A program made the translations under genes and the position numbers. 64,000 nucleotides of DNA from Myxococcus stipitatus (GTDB lineage: Bacteria; Myxococcota; Myxococcia; Myxococcales; Myxococcaceae), in the NCBI RefSeq assembly GCF_037414475.1, contig NZ_CP147913.1, positions 8,814,501 through 8,878,500 on the forward strand. Reading direction: 5' to 3'. This document shows, one piece after another, positions 24,061 through 33,165 of this stretch. Under the pieces are notes generated by a model. The model was not told the DNA's origin. It did no database searches and was given only the letters and a program-made list of their open reading frames with translations. Numbering within the stretch: the first letter of the stretch is position 1; each line of letters starts with the position of its first letter.

Positions 24061-27000
24061 ATGCGACCATCTTTGTCTTTGGCATTGAGGGGAGATGTAG
24101 GTCCTCGACTTTCTAGTGCGGCTGGGACGCGCTGGGGCCTTCGTTGGCTTCTTGGAAGCGTGGCTGCAGTCGTCCTCTGGGGATGTGGCGACACCCCCAG
24201 TGCCCTGGATGAGCCCGCCCCCAGCGGAGCCTTGGCTGTGCAGTTCGAGGCGCCAGCAAGCCACGACACGCAGGCCCTTACGTCACTGACCGCCGTGTCG
24301 CTGCCCGCGTTGGAGATCAACCGGCGTGTCTACGCGGCGGTGGCGATGTCGAAGGAGGACCCGCGCCTGCATCTGCTGGCTGGGGCGGCGTACTACCTGG
24401 CCCGTGACAATCCGTCGCTCTCCCAGGCGGAGCTGACGTCCGCGCTCAACTCCATCTCCACCGCGCTGAACGCCTACCCCTTCAACCCGGCGACGGATGG
24501 CTCTGGCCCGCGCGTGCGAACGATGATTCGCATCCTGGCGAGGGCTCAGCCCGAGCTGTCGACCACGACGGTGGAGGGCAAGGCGTTTCGGGAGCATGCC
24601 CGGGGATTGCTCGCCAGCATGCGCAATGGCCTGGACCTGGAGCGAGGCCTCGCGAGTGCCGCCTCCATGGTGGACCGCTATGGCGAGGTGGAGTCCTTCA
24701 ACGAGGATATCTGGGCGCGTCTGTACGAATTGGCTCAAGGCAACGTCGCGCTCGCCGGCGCGGTGAACAGCGGTGGGATTGGCGCTGGCGTGGGGTTCTC
24801 CACCACACACACCGCCGCGCAGGTGCTGACCTCGGCGCCCATGGGGCCGCTGGCGGCATTCGTCATGCCTCGCCTCATGAGCAACGGGAGCTTGTCGACG
24901 ACTTCAGCGGAGGCGCGGGCCTTCATCACGACAGCCTCGGGTTCCGGGCTCGCCGCCGCGCAGGAGTATTCGAACATGCTGCACGAGCTCAACATCGCGG
25001 AGCAGGCCTACCGGGCCTCCATTGCGTTGGAGCGGCCTCCTCCGGGCTTTGCCCCGAGTGGGGCGGGGCAGAGCACGTTGACGGAGACGCCCGAGGAGAA
25101 ACTCAAGGCGGCCATCAAGGCAGCGCAGGACAAGGCCGCGGCGCTGAAGACCCAGTTCAAGGGTATTGGCGAGGGTGTCTCGGGTGGCCTCGGCGTGATT
25201 GCCGAGCTCTTCAAGCGGGGAGGGGAGCCCCAACTCGCGGCGGACATCGTCAAGTTCGGCAAGGCGCTGGGGGCCACCTTGTCGTCGGTGGCGAAGTACG
25301 CGGAAAGCTCCATCAAGATCGCGGAGAAGGCGGCGGGCATCCTGGGCCTGGGCGCGAAAGGCTTCCAGATTGTCAGCGCCGGTATCTTCACCGGGCAGCT
25401 CATCGGCGCGGTGTTCAACCTCATCTCGCTTTTTCGCAGCAAGCCCACGGAGCCGCCCATCGAGCAGATCATCCTCCAGGAGATTCGCAAGCTCCATCAG
25501 TTCGTCGTGGAGATGCAGGGCAGACTGTTCAGCCGCTTCGACCGGGTGGACCGGAAGCTGAATGAGATTCACCGCGACATGCAGTCCCGGTTCGACCTGG
25601 TGGACTGGGAGTTGGGCCGGGCGAACCAGAACGTGGAGGAAATCCAGGAGTCACTCCATGCGCTGCACGCGGGGCTCAACCGCGTGGACCAGAGCATGTA
25701 TGAGTATTTCACGGACACGAAGAACGACAGCTTCGAGCTGTCGGCCTGGACGTACCTGGGCTGGGACTCTCGCCACCCGGTGCCCATGCGCTACGTGGAG
25801 GAGTTCATCCCCGCGGAGAGCCAGTTCTCCATGTGGGGCGCGGTGCAGGCGCATCAGTCCACCATCATCGCGGGCATCAATGGCCGGGGTTCCAATCCAG
25901 ACATCAGCCCCGCCGACGAACTCTCCCTCTACAAGCTGTCCTACAACATCAACTACCTGCGGGAGTTCCCCGTGCAGTTGGGGTTCAGCATGCTCCATGG
26001 GGACCGCATCTCGAGCCCCAAGGACTGGATGACGGGAGCGGAGGCGTACGCGCAGCTCTTCGAGGAGCAGCCCGGTTTGGGTGCGTCGATGCTGACCACG
26101 CGCCACAACGAGCTCATCAACCAGGGGACGCGGCTGGACACGGCACTGCGGAACATCGGCAAGCCGCTGTTCGGCAAGATTCATGAGCGCTACCTTCAGG
26201 ACTGGGGGCTGTTGAAGGCGCTCCTCGAGCAATCGGAAGTCACCTGGAGGAACGACCCCACGCGGGGCTTGTATGGCATCGACATGTGGGGAGTGCCGGA
26301 GCAGGAGCCGACGTCGCATGCCTTGAAGGGAGGGGAGAAGAGGGTGGTCCCGTGTGCGGGTGGTCAGTGGGGCGACCACAACGGGGACGGCGTTCAGGAC
26401 GAGCTGTACCTGGACCCAGCCCGTTGGAGCTCGAGCGAGCTGCGCCCGCTCCTCATCGCCGACAATCTCAATGTCGACGGCGCGATCATCGACCTGTGTG
26501 CGGATCCGACCTGGGAGCTCTCCGGCGCGACGCCCTTGGGTGTGGGGGGGTATTGGCAGGTCACCTACCTGCTCGCCGCCAGGGTGCACGTCCGCTACTC
26601 CTACGTGGACGCCGCGACGGGGACCCGCAAGTCAGAGAAGGTGTTCACCTACCACTTCCATGGAGGAGACGAGCTTGGCGCGGTCATGCGGGAGAGCCAG
26701 ATCCCCAGCTACAACCCGAACAACAACCGTCACCCCAATGCGGCCATGGCGCAGAAGTGGAGCGCCTTCACCCAGAACATCACGCCCATGCTCAGCGCCG
26801 GGGTCCCGTCGTTCCGTGCCGCCATTCGTGATCGCATGGTGGGGGTGCTGAAGGACCAGCAACGCCAGTTCTATGGCTCCATCGCGACCCGGATGGGGCA
26901 GGCGGGGGATGCACTCCAGGTCCAGTCGAAGCGGCTCACGGGCACGCGGCTGCTGTGGCAGGCCTACGTGGCGCTCGCGCTGCCCCTGTCCTTGGACCAC

Positions 27001-27309
27001 GACGAGAATCTGCGCGGACTGGTGTATGGCGAGGACGCCATCATGTCGGGCTACGACACCTTGCAGGACGTGGAGGTGACTCCGGTGATGAATGACGTGA
27101 TGGACATGTATGCGTTGTTCAGCGCCACCTCCGCGCCTCCCGCGCACAACATCCTTCAGGACCTGACTCCGGTGGTGACGTCCCGGGCGGACAAGCTGAA
27201 GGCAACCGTTGATGCGTCGCTGGATGGCCAGGTCGGGGCGGGCGGCCCCGAGACGAGCGCCTGGGTGGAGCCGACGCTGCTGCGGTTGCGGCTCAGCATG
27301 CCGCGCTGA
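24061..27309 (+). CDS. Large lipoprotein of unknown function, tandem copy 1
   Basis: 1082 residues. A lipobox (SVAAVVLWGC, Cys42) follows an unusually long 25-residue leader. Residues ~80-330 are helical and Ala-rich. Residues ~345-460 hold helices, then a glycine-rich hydrophobic stretch (GAKGFQIVSAGIFTGQLIGA). Residues ~470-560 are a long coiled coil (RFDRVDRKLNEIHRDMQSRF). The middle has aromatic-rich blocks (WTYLGWDSRHPVPMRY) and a possible calcium loop (DHNGDGVQDE). A hydrophobic helix beside a coiled coil resembles alpha-helical pore-forming or membrane-tethering proteins, but I recognise no family. The start agrees with copy 2: both have CACTGGAAA 6 bases before ATG. A hairpin terminator follows. 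Confidence 0.8.
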   Translation: MRPSLSLALRGDVGPRLSSAAGTRWGLRWLLGSVAAVVLWGCGDTPSALDEPAPSGALAVQFEAPASHDTQALTSLTAVSLPALEINRRVYAAVAMSKEDPRLHLLAGAAYYLARDNPSLSQAELTSALNSISTALNAYPFNPATDGSGPRVRTMIRILARAQPELSTTTVEGKAFREHARGLLASMRNGLDLERGLASAASMVDRYGEVESFNEDIWARLYELAQGNVALAGAVNSGGIGAGVGFSTTHTAAQVLTSAPMGPLAAFVMPRLMSNGSLSTTSAEARAFITTASGSGLAAAQEYSNMLHELNIAEQAYRASIALERPPPGFAPSGAGQSTLTETPEEKLKAAIKAAQDKAAALKTQFKGIGEGVSGGLGVIAELFKRGGEPQLAADIVKFGKALGATLSSVAKYAESSIKIAEKAAGILGLGAKGFQIVSAGIFTGQLIGAVFNLISLFRSKPTEPPIEQIILQEIRKLHQFVVEMQGRLFSRFDRVDRKLNEIHRDMQSRFDLVDWELGRANQNVEEIQESLHALHAGLNRVDQSMYEYFTDTKNDSFELSAWTYLGWDSRHPVPMRYVEEFIPAESQFSMWGAVQAHQSTIIAGINGRGSNPDISPADELSLYKLSYNINYLREFPVQLGFSMLHGDRISSPKDWMTGAEAYAQLFEEQPGLGASMLTTRHNELINQGTRLDTALRNIGKPLFGKIHERYLQDWGLLKALLEQSEVTWRNDPTRGLYGIDMWGVPEQEPTSHALKGGEKRVVPCAGGQWGDHNGDGVQDELYLDPARWSSSELRPLLIADNLNVDGAIIDLCADPTWELSGATPLGVGGYWQVTYLLAARVHVRYSYVDAATGTRKSEKVFTYHFHGGDELGAVMRESQIPSYNPNNNRHPNAAMAQKWSAFTQNITPMLSAGVPSFRAAIRDRMVGVLKDQQRQFYGSIATRMGQAGDALQVQSKRLTGTRLLWQAYVALALPLSLDHDENLRGLVYGEDAIMSGYDTLQDVEVTPVMNDVMDMYALFSATSAPPAHNILQDLTPVVTSRADKLKATVDASLDGQVGAGGPETSAWVEPTLLRLRLSMPR

Positions 27310-27334
27310 CGGCGCTGGCGGGTTCGTGACAAGG

Positions 27335-27360
27335 GCCGCGGGGGCGTGTGCCTCCGCGGC
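27335..27360. terminator. Hairpin terminator after lipoprotein copy 1
   Basis: GCCGCGGGGG pairs with CCTCCGCGGC (one G-T pair) around the loop CGTGTG, 25 bases past the stop. The same stem, in more perfect form, follows copy 2 at 30854-30883, so it was duplicated with the gene. Confidence 0.65.
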
Positions 27361-27588
27361 TCGTGGCGTTGCCGCGGCAGCGCCCCCATCACCGAGGCGG
27401 GTGTGGCGGCTCCAGCGCTGGGGGCGCCGCCAAACGCCGCACGCGGCGGAACATATCGGCGTGGCTCACGATGGTTGCGGCGGCGAGGGGGATGCGCGGT
27501 AACGGTGATTGAGTGTTTATTGCAACTCGATGGACGATTAAGTGTGTCGGCGAAGTCGGACTAACTCTGGCGTCACTGGAAAGCAACT

Positions 27589-30500
27589 ATGTACCCATCG
27601 CGATATTCGACATCGAGAGGAAGAGTCGGTTCTCCACCTTCAAGTGGGGCCGCGAAACACAGGGGCCTTCGGTGGCTTCTCGGAAGCGTGGCAGCCGTGG
27701 TGCTCTGGGGATGTGGAGCGTCCCCGGGGGCATTGGATGAGACCACACCGAGTGATGCCACGCCCGTGCAGGAGCACGTCGAAGACATACAGGCTCTGAC
27801 CACCCTCACCACGGTGTCTCTGCCTGCCCAAGAGGTAAACCGGCGCGTCTATGCAGCCGTGGCGGTGTCGAAGGAGGACCCGCGGCTGCACCTGCTGGCC
27901 GGGGTGGCGTACTACCTGGCTCGGGACAATCCGACGCTCTCACAAGCGACGCTGACGACTCACTTCAACACCCTCTCCACCGCGTTGAACGTCTACCCGT
28001 TCAACGCGGCCACGGACGGTTCCGGCCCCCGTGCGCGGACGATGATTCGCATCCTGGCCCGGGCCCAACCCGAGCTGTCGTTCGCGACGGTGCCCGGCAA
28101 GGCGTTCCGTGCGTATGCACGGGCGCTGCTCGCCAGCATGCGCAACGGGTTGGACTTGGAGCGTGGCCTCGCGAGCGCAGCCTCCATGGTGGACCGCTAT
28201 GGCGAGGTGGACTCCTTCGCCGAGGAGACCTGGGGCCGGCTTTACGAGCTGGCTCAAGGCAACGTCGCGCTCGCCGGCGCGGTGAACAGCGGTGGGATTG
28301 GCGCGGGCGTGGGGTTCTCCACCACCCATACCGCGTCCCAGATTCTGGCCTCGTCTCCCATGGGGCCGTTGGCGGGCTTTGTCCTTCCGCGCCTCGCCAG
28401 CAATGGAAGCCTGTCGACGACGCCCGAGGACGCGCGAGCGTTCGTCACGACGGCCTCCACCGCGGGAATTTCCGCCGCGCAGGAGTACTCGAACATGCTT
28501 CATGCCCTCGACATCGCCGAACAGGCCTACCGAGCGTCGCTCGCCCTGGCCAAGCCCGCTCCGAGGCTTGTGTCGAACGGCCTGGGGGATGCGCCTCGGA
28601 CGCTGATAGAAACGCCGGAGGAGAAGCTCAAGGCCGCCATCACCGAGGCGAAGACGAAGGGCTCGGCGCTGAAGAGCCAGCTCAACGGCGTGCGCGAGGG
28701 TGTCGCGGGAGGCTTGGGTGTGATTGCCGAGCTCTTCAAGCGGGGAGGGGACACGCAGTTCGCCGCGGATATCGTCCGGTTCAGCAAGGCGCTGAGCACC
28801 ACCCTGGAGTCGGTGGCGAAGTACGCGGAGAGCTCCATCAAGGTCGCGGAGAAGGCCGCGGGCATCCTGGGCTTGGGGGCGAAGGGCTTCCAGATTGTCA
28901 GCGCGGGCATCTTCACCGGGCAAATCATCGGCGCGGTGTTCAACCTCATCTCGCTCCTGCGCAAGCCCGCGGAGCCGCCCATCGAGCAGATCATCCTGCA
29001 GGAGATTCGCAAGCTCCATCAGTTCGTCGTGGAGATGCAGGGCAGGCTGTTCAGCCGCTTCGACCGGGTGGACCGGAAGCTGAATGACATTCACCGGGAC
29101 ATGCAGTCCCGGTTCGCCCTGGTGGACTGGGAGCTGGGCCGGGTGAACCAGAACGTGGAGGAGATCCAGGAGTCACTCCATGCGCTGCACGCGGGGCTCA
29201 ATCGCGTGGACCAGAGCATGTATGAGTATTTCACCGACACGAAGAACGACGCCTTCGAGCTGTCGGCCTGGACATATCTGGGCTGGGACTCCCGTCATCC
29301 GGTGCCCATGCGCTACACGGAAGAGTTCATCCCGGCGGAGAGCCAGTTCTCCATGTGGGGCGCGGTGGAGGCGTCGCAGTCCACCATCCTCGCGGGCATC
29401 AACGACCGGGGCTCCAATCCGAACATCAGCCCCGCGGACGAGCTCTCCACGCACAAGCTGTCCTACAACATCAACTACCTGCGGGAGTTCCCCGTGCAGT
29501 TGGGGTTCAGCATGCTCCATGGGGACCGCATCGCGAGCCCGAAGGACTGGATGACGGGCGCGGAGGCGTACGCGCAGCTCTTCGAGGAGCAGCCGACGCT
29601 GGGGGCGTCGATGCTGACCACGCGGCACAACGCACTCATCAACCAGGGGACGCGGCTGGACACGGCGCTGCGGAACATCGGCAAGCCGCTGTTCGGCAAG
29701 ATTCATGAGCGCTACCTGCTGGACTGGGGCGTGCTGAAGTCCCTCCTCGAGCAGGCGGAGGTCACCTACAAGAACGACCCCACGCGGGGCTTGTATGGCA
29801 TCGACATGTGGGGAGTGCCGGAGCAGGAGCCGACGTCGCATGCCTTGAAGGGAGGAGAGAAGAGTGTGGTCCCGTGCGCCGGCGGTCAGTGGGGCGACCA
29901 CAACGGGGATGGTGCCGCGGACCTCCTGTATCTGGACCCCTCCCGATACAGCCATGCGGACCTGCGCCCGCTCCTCATCGCCGAGAACCTGAATCTGGAC
30001 GGCGCGGACATCGACCTGTGTGGGAAGGGGAGCTGGGTGCTGTACTCGGCGCGCCCGACCGGCCTCGGCAATCTGTATGAGCACCACTACCGGCTGAAGT
30101 CCACGGTGTACGTCCGCTACTCCTACTGGGATGCCGCGACGTCGACTCGCAAGGTCGAGAACGTGTTCTCGCACAGCTTCGTGGGAGGACATGAATTCGT
30201 GGTCCTGCTGTACAGCCAGGAGCGCGCGACCTACAGCCCCAACGATTCGTTCAACCCGGACGAGTACATGGGGAAGAAGTGGGGCACGGTCGTGAACTCG
30301 TTCCAACCCAGCAGCGTGCCGCTGGCTCCCGCGTTTCGGGCGGGGCTCCGGGCCCGCATGGTGGACGTGCTGAAGGACCAGCAACGCCTGTTCTATGGCT
30401 CCATCGCGGCGAGGATGGAGCAGGCGGGAGACCCGCTTCAGGTGCAGGCGAAGCGGCTCACGGGTACGCGGCTGCTGTGGCAGTCCTATGTGGCGCTCGC

Positions 30501-30831
30501 GCTGCCGCTGTCGCTGGACCACGACGAGCACCTGCGTGGCATGGTGTACGGCGACGATGCCCTCATGTCGGGCTACGACACCTTGCAGGACGTGGAGGTC
30601 TCCCCCGTGATGAACGACGTGGTGGACATGTATGCGTTGTTCAGCGCCGCCGCAGCGCCTCCGGCGTACAACCTCCTTCAGGATCTGGGCCCAGTGGTGA
30701 CGTCACGGGCCGACAAGCTGAAGGCGGCCGTCGATGCGTCTTTGGACGCCCAGGCCGCGGCGGGAGGACCCGAGACGAGCGCCTGGGTAGAGCCCACGCT
30801 GTTGCGGCTGCGGCTCAGCGTGCCGAACTGA
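27589..30831 (+). CDS. Large lipoprotein of unknown function, tandem copy 2
   Basis: 1080 residues, collinear with copy 1. Residues 26-42 (GLRWLLGSVAAVVLWGCG) are identical in the two copies, but the leader before them differs. The helical N-terminal part, hydrophobic stretch, coiled coil and WGDHNGDG loop are all kept. The clearest divergence is a segment of about 150 residues after that loop (29912-30366), where copy 2 has SHSFVGGHEFVVLLYSQE against YHFHGGDELGAVMRESQ in copy 1. Similarity is high again from VLKDQQR to the C-terminus. The pair therefore looks like a duplicated surface lipoprotein with one diversified region. Function unknown. Confidence 0.8.
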   Translation: MYPSRYSTSRGRVGSPPSSGAAKHRGLRWLLGSVAAVVLWGCGASPGALDETTPSDATPVQEHVEDIQALTTLTTVSLPAQEVNRRVYAAVAVSKEDPRLHLLAGVAYYLARDNPTLSQATLTTHFNTLSTALNVYPFNAATDGSGPRARTMIRILARAQPELSFATVPGKAFRAYARALLASMRNGLDLERGLASAASMVDRYGEVDSFAEETWGRLYELAQGNVALAGAVNSGGIGAGVGFSTTHTASQILASSPMGPLAGFVLPRLASNGSLSTTPEDARAFVTTASTAGISAAQEYSNMLHALDIAEQAYRASLALAKPAPRLVSNGLGDAPRTLIETPEEKLKAAITEAKTKGSALKSQLNGVREGVAGGLGVIAELFKRGGDTQFAADIVRFSKALSTTLESVAKYAESSIKVAEKAAGILGLGAKGFQIVSAGIFTGQIIGAVFNLISLLRKPAEPPIEQIILQEIRKLHQFVVEMQGRLFSRFDRVDRKLNDIHRDMQSRFALVDWELGRVNQNVEEIQESLHALHAGLNRVDQSMYEYFTDTKNDAFELSAWTYLGWDSRHPVPMRYTEEFIPAESQFSMWGAVEASQSTILAGINDRGSNPNISPADELSTHKLSYNINYLREFPVQLGFSMLHGDRIASPKDWMTGAEAYAQLFEEQPTLGASMLTTRHNALINQGTRLDTALRNIGKPLFGKIHERYLLDWGVLKSLLEQAEVTYKNDPTRGLYGIDMWGVPEQEPTSHALKGGEKSVVPCAGGQWGDHNGDGAADLLYLDPSRYSHADLRPLLIAENLNLDGADIDLCGKGSWVLYSARPTGLGNLYEHHYRLKSTVYVRYSYWDAATSTRKVENVFSHSFVGGHEFVVLLYSQERATYSPNDSFNPDEYMGKKWGTVVNSFQPSSVPLAPAFRAGLRARMVDVLKDQQRLFYGSIAARMEQAGDPLQVQAKRLTGTRLLWQSYVALALPLSLDHDEHLRGMVYGDDALMSGYDTLQDVEVSPVMNDVVDMYALFSAAAAPPAYNLLQDLGPVVTSRADKLKAAVDASLDAQAAAGGPETSAWVEPTLLRLRLSVPN

Positions 30832-30853
30832 CGTCGATGCCATGATGTGAAGC

Positions 30854-30883
30854 GAGCCGCGGAGGAAGGTGCCTCCGCGGCTC
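30854..30883. terminator. Hairpin terminator after lipoprotein copy 2
   Basis: GAGCCGCGGAGG (30854-30865) pairs perfectly with CCTCCGCGGCTC (30872-30883) around a 6-base loop, 23 bases past the stop. The following 150 bases to the AraC gene end hold no gene that I can see. Confidence 0.75.
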
Positions 30884-31036
30884 GTGTCGTTTCAGGAAGT
30901 TGACCAGCCGAGTCCATGCCCACGCCGCCTGTGGTTCACCACCCATGCTGGAGTCCACGCATTCGGTGCACCCCCCTGGCCTCCGCCCGAACAGGCTTGC
31001 TGGCGGGCCTCGTAGTCGACAGCTGAACTCATGCCC

Positions 31037-31909
31037 TCACTGCGCCGTCCGGGCGATCTCCGTCGGGCTCATTCCCAGGAAGCGGCGCAGGCAGCGGGCC
31101 ATGTGGCTGGGGTGTGAGAAGCCCGCCTCCAGCGCGATCTCCGTCAGGTTCATGCGCCCTTCAACCAAACGCAGCCGCGCGCGCTCCACGCGTCGCTCCA
31201 GCACGAACCGGTGAACTGGCATCCCCGTGGCTTGTTTGAACAGGGACTTGAAGTGAGACAGGCTGAACCCCGCCACTCCCGCGAGCTCCGCCAGCGTCAG
31301 GTCCTCATCCAGGTGTGCCTCGATGTACTCGACCACCTGCCGCAGCCGCCATGCCGGCAAGGCGTGGCGGCGCTTGGGTTCAGCGGCCTCCGTATGGGAT
31401 TGCAACGCGAACAGCCGCGCGGCGAGCGCTGTCGCCAGGCTGTCCACGAAGAGCCGCCCCCCCGGATAACCATCGTGGTCCTCGGCCTGCATCATCCAGC
31501 CGATGCGCTCGACCTGCGCGTCCCGGATGTGGATGGCGGGATCCAACGCCACCCCGTGTGCTCCCATCCCCATGGCCTCTCCGGCATCCCGCATCAGCGC
31601 GGGCGTCAACCGCAGGAGCAAGGAGCGCGCGGGGCTCGACAACGTCCACCGTGTGCTGGACCCCGCGGGAACGACGCAGAACTGACCGTGGATGCGCGCC
31701 CCCTGCCGCTCGGCTTTCCCCACGCGATACGTCACCGGCACCGGCTCCCCCACGTGCAGGCAGAGGACATGGCGGTCATCCACCGGCGAGTCGAACCGCC
31801 CGGAGGGAACCGGAGACGTGAGCACGTCGAGCAGCGGCAGGCGCCCTGGGCCAAGGCTCTTCAGCAAGGCGGCTGGAAGGCTCGGGTAGCACGAGGGTCT
31901 ATCAGTCAT
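31037..31909 (-). CDS. AraC-family transcriptional regulator
   Basis: 290 residues from ATG 31909 (AGGAAGG 8 bases upstream). The N-terminal ~170 residues form a cupin-like sensing part (GARIHGQFCVVPAGSSTRW). The C-terminal ~100 residues are a double helix-turn-helix: DLTLAELAGVAGFSLSHFKS, then MNLTEIALEAGFSHPSHMAR with RRFLGMSPTEI, the AraC signature. It is divergent from the alpha/beta-hydrolase gene across 139 bases, so it most likely controls that gene and itself. The effector is unknown. Confidence 0.9.
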   Translation of the reverse strand: MTDRPSCYPSLPAALLKSLGPGRLPLLDVLTSPVPSGRFDSPVDDRHVLCLHVGEPVPVTYRVGKAERQGARIHGQFCVVPAGSSTRWTLSSPARSLLLRLTPALMRDAGEAMGMGAHGVALDPAIHIRDAQVERIGWMMQAEDHDGYPGGRLFVDSLATALAARLFALQSHTEAAEPKRRHALPAWRLRQVVEYIEAHLDEDLTLAELAGVAGFSLSHFKSLFKQATGMPVHRFVLERRVERARLRLVEGRMNLTEIALEAGFSHPSHMARCLRRFLGMSPTEIARTAQ

Positions 31910-32048
31910 CGCGGGAACCTTCCTCTCGGGGCTGCCGGGCTGCAACACGGAAGATCATCCGTTTGTGCCCGAGAACGGCCGTGTGTGCGCGCGCCGAAAC
32001 GGGCCCGCCGCAATCATGGGTGCGTTCACTTCCTCCGGAGCGCTCTCC

Positions 32049-33035
32049 ATGAATCGTCGGTTCCTCCTCAAGTTCTCGGGTATCGCCCTCGCGGCCAGCA
32101 CACTCGGCGCTTGCGCGTCACACCCGGAGTTCCACTCCACCTCGGCGGGAATCACCGCGGCCCAGGTGACGGACGCGGCGGCCTGGCGCGCCGCGCGCCG
32201 CTTCGCCCCGCTCTCGTTCGGAAAGATTGCCTACGTCGAGCGCGGCTCAGGGGATGCGGCCTTGTTCCTCCATGGCGCCCCCCTCAATGGCTTCCAATGG
32301 CGCGGCGCGTTCGACCGGCTGTGCAACGCCCGGCGATGCATCGCCCCGGACTTCATGGGCCTGGGCTACTCGGAGGTCCCCGAGTCCCAGCCACTGGCCG
32401 CCGAGGACCAGGTGGACATGCTCGCGGCCCTGCTCGACTCGCTCGGCGTCTCACAGGTCGACATCGTCGCCAGTGACAGCGGAGGCGCGGTCGCCCAGCT
32501 CTTCCTGGTCAAGTTCCCGCAGCGAGTCCGCACACTCCTCCTGACGAACTGCGACACCGAGCCGAACAGCCCGCCGCCCAAGGTCATGCCGGTCCTGGAA
32601 ATGGCTCGTGCCGGGACACTCGCGGCCTCCACCGCGGCGTGGATTTCAGACCCGGCCATGGCCCGCTCGACGTTCGGCGCCGCTGTCTTCCAGAACCCCG
32701 AGGTCCTCACCCAGGAGCTCATCGAGACCTACGCCTCGCCCGTCGTGAGCTCACCGAAGCGGCAGGCGCAGTACCACGACTTCCACAAGGCGTTCGTCCC
32801 CAACCCGCTGGCCGGAATCGAGGCGAAGCTGCGTCGCACCCGCGTCCCGGTCCGCATCGTCTGGGGTGAGAGCGATGACATCTTCCCGAACGAGGACGCG
32901 CACTACCTCGACCGCACGTTCCCGGGCTCCCAGGGGATCCGCTTCGTGCCGGGCGGCAAGCTGTTCTTCCAGGAGGAGAACCCGGACATCATCGCGGAGG
33001 AAGCCCTCCGCTTGTGGAGCAGCCACGGAAGCTGA
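32049..33035 (+). CDS. Alpha/beta-hydrolase-fold lipoprotein with altered catalytic residues
   Basis: 328 residues. MNRRFLLKFSGIALAASTLGAC is a lipoprotein (possibly Tat-type) signal with the Cys near residue 22. The fold is clearest in LFLHGAPLNGFQWRG (oxyanion loop), VDIVASDSGGAVAQLFL (nucleophile elbow) and RIVWGESDDIFP (acid). It looks most like haloalkane dehalogenase/epoxide hydrolase relatives, with Asp at the elbow. However, the Trp after that Asp in dehalogenases is Ser here, and the expected catalytic His near the end is Leu (GGKLFFQEENPD). The enzyme may be inactive, use another His, or use Ser as nucleophile. An ATG at 31965 is less likely than 32049. Confidence 0.75.
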   Translation: MNRRFLLKFSGIALAASTLGACASHPEFHSTSAGITAAQVTDAAAWRAARRFAPLSFGKIAYVERGSGDAALFLHGAPLNGFQWRGAFDRLCNARRCIAPDFMGLGYSEVPESQPLAAEDQVDMLAALLDSLGVSQVDIVASDSGGAVAQLFLVKFPQRVRTLLLTNCDTEPNSPPPKVMPVLEMARAGTLAASTAAWISDPAMARSTFGAAVFQNPEVLTQELIETYASPVVSSPKRQAQYHDFHKAFVPNPLAGIEAKLRRTRVPVRIVWGESDDIFPNEDAHYLDRTFPGSQGIRFVPGGKLFFQEENPDIIAEEALRLWSSHGS

Positions 33036-33165
33036 ACCCAGGACACCCGAGAGGACCCCAGGGGCCGGCGGGGCAGGGCGTGTCTGCCTTTCGCGAGCAC
33101 TCCACCCGCAGGCCCGACTCCCCGTCGCTGGTGCTCCGTCCGGCTGACATAGGACCCTCTCCTGG

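Larger units (their letters stand above)
24061..30883 (+). repeat. Tandem duplication of a ~3.5-kb gene unit
   Basis: Two units, each made of a leader with CACTGGAAA before the ATG, a ~3.24-kb gene and a GCCGCGG-type hairpin. Long stretches are nearly identical at DNA level, for example around 25441-25560 and 28981-29080. Upstream, both also share a TTGnAACT...TGGA block about 50-60 bases before the start. The two genes have separate terminators, so they are probably separate transcripts. Confidence 0.75.

Noticed and set aside
24061..30831. Polymorphic toxin/immunity (SitA-like) interpretation of the tandem lipoproteins
   Set aside because: The C-termini are conserved rather than variable, no toxin domain is visible, and no small immunity gene follows either copy.
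32049..33035. Calling this gene a haloalkane dehalogenase
   Set aside because: The overall fold fits, but the halide-binding Trp after the Asp and the catalytic His are replaced, so the activity name is not supported.
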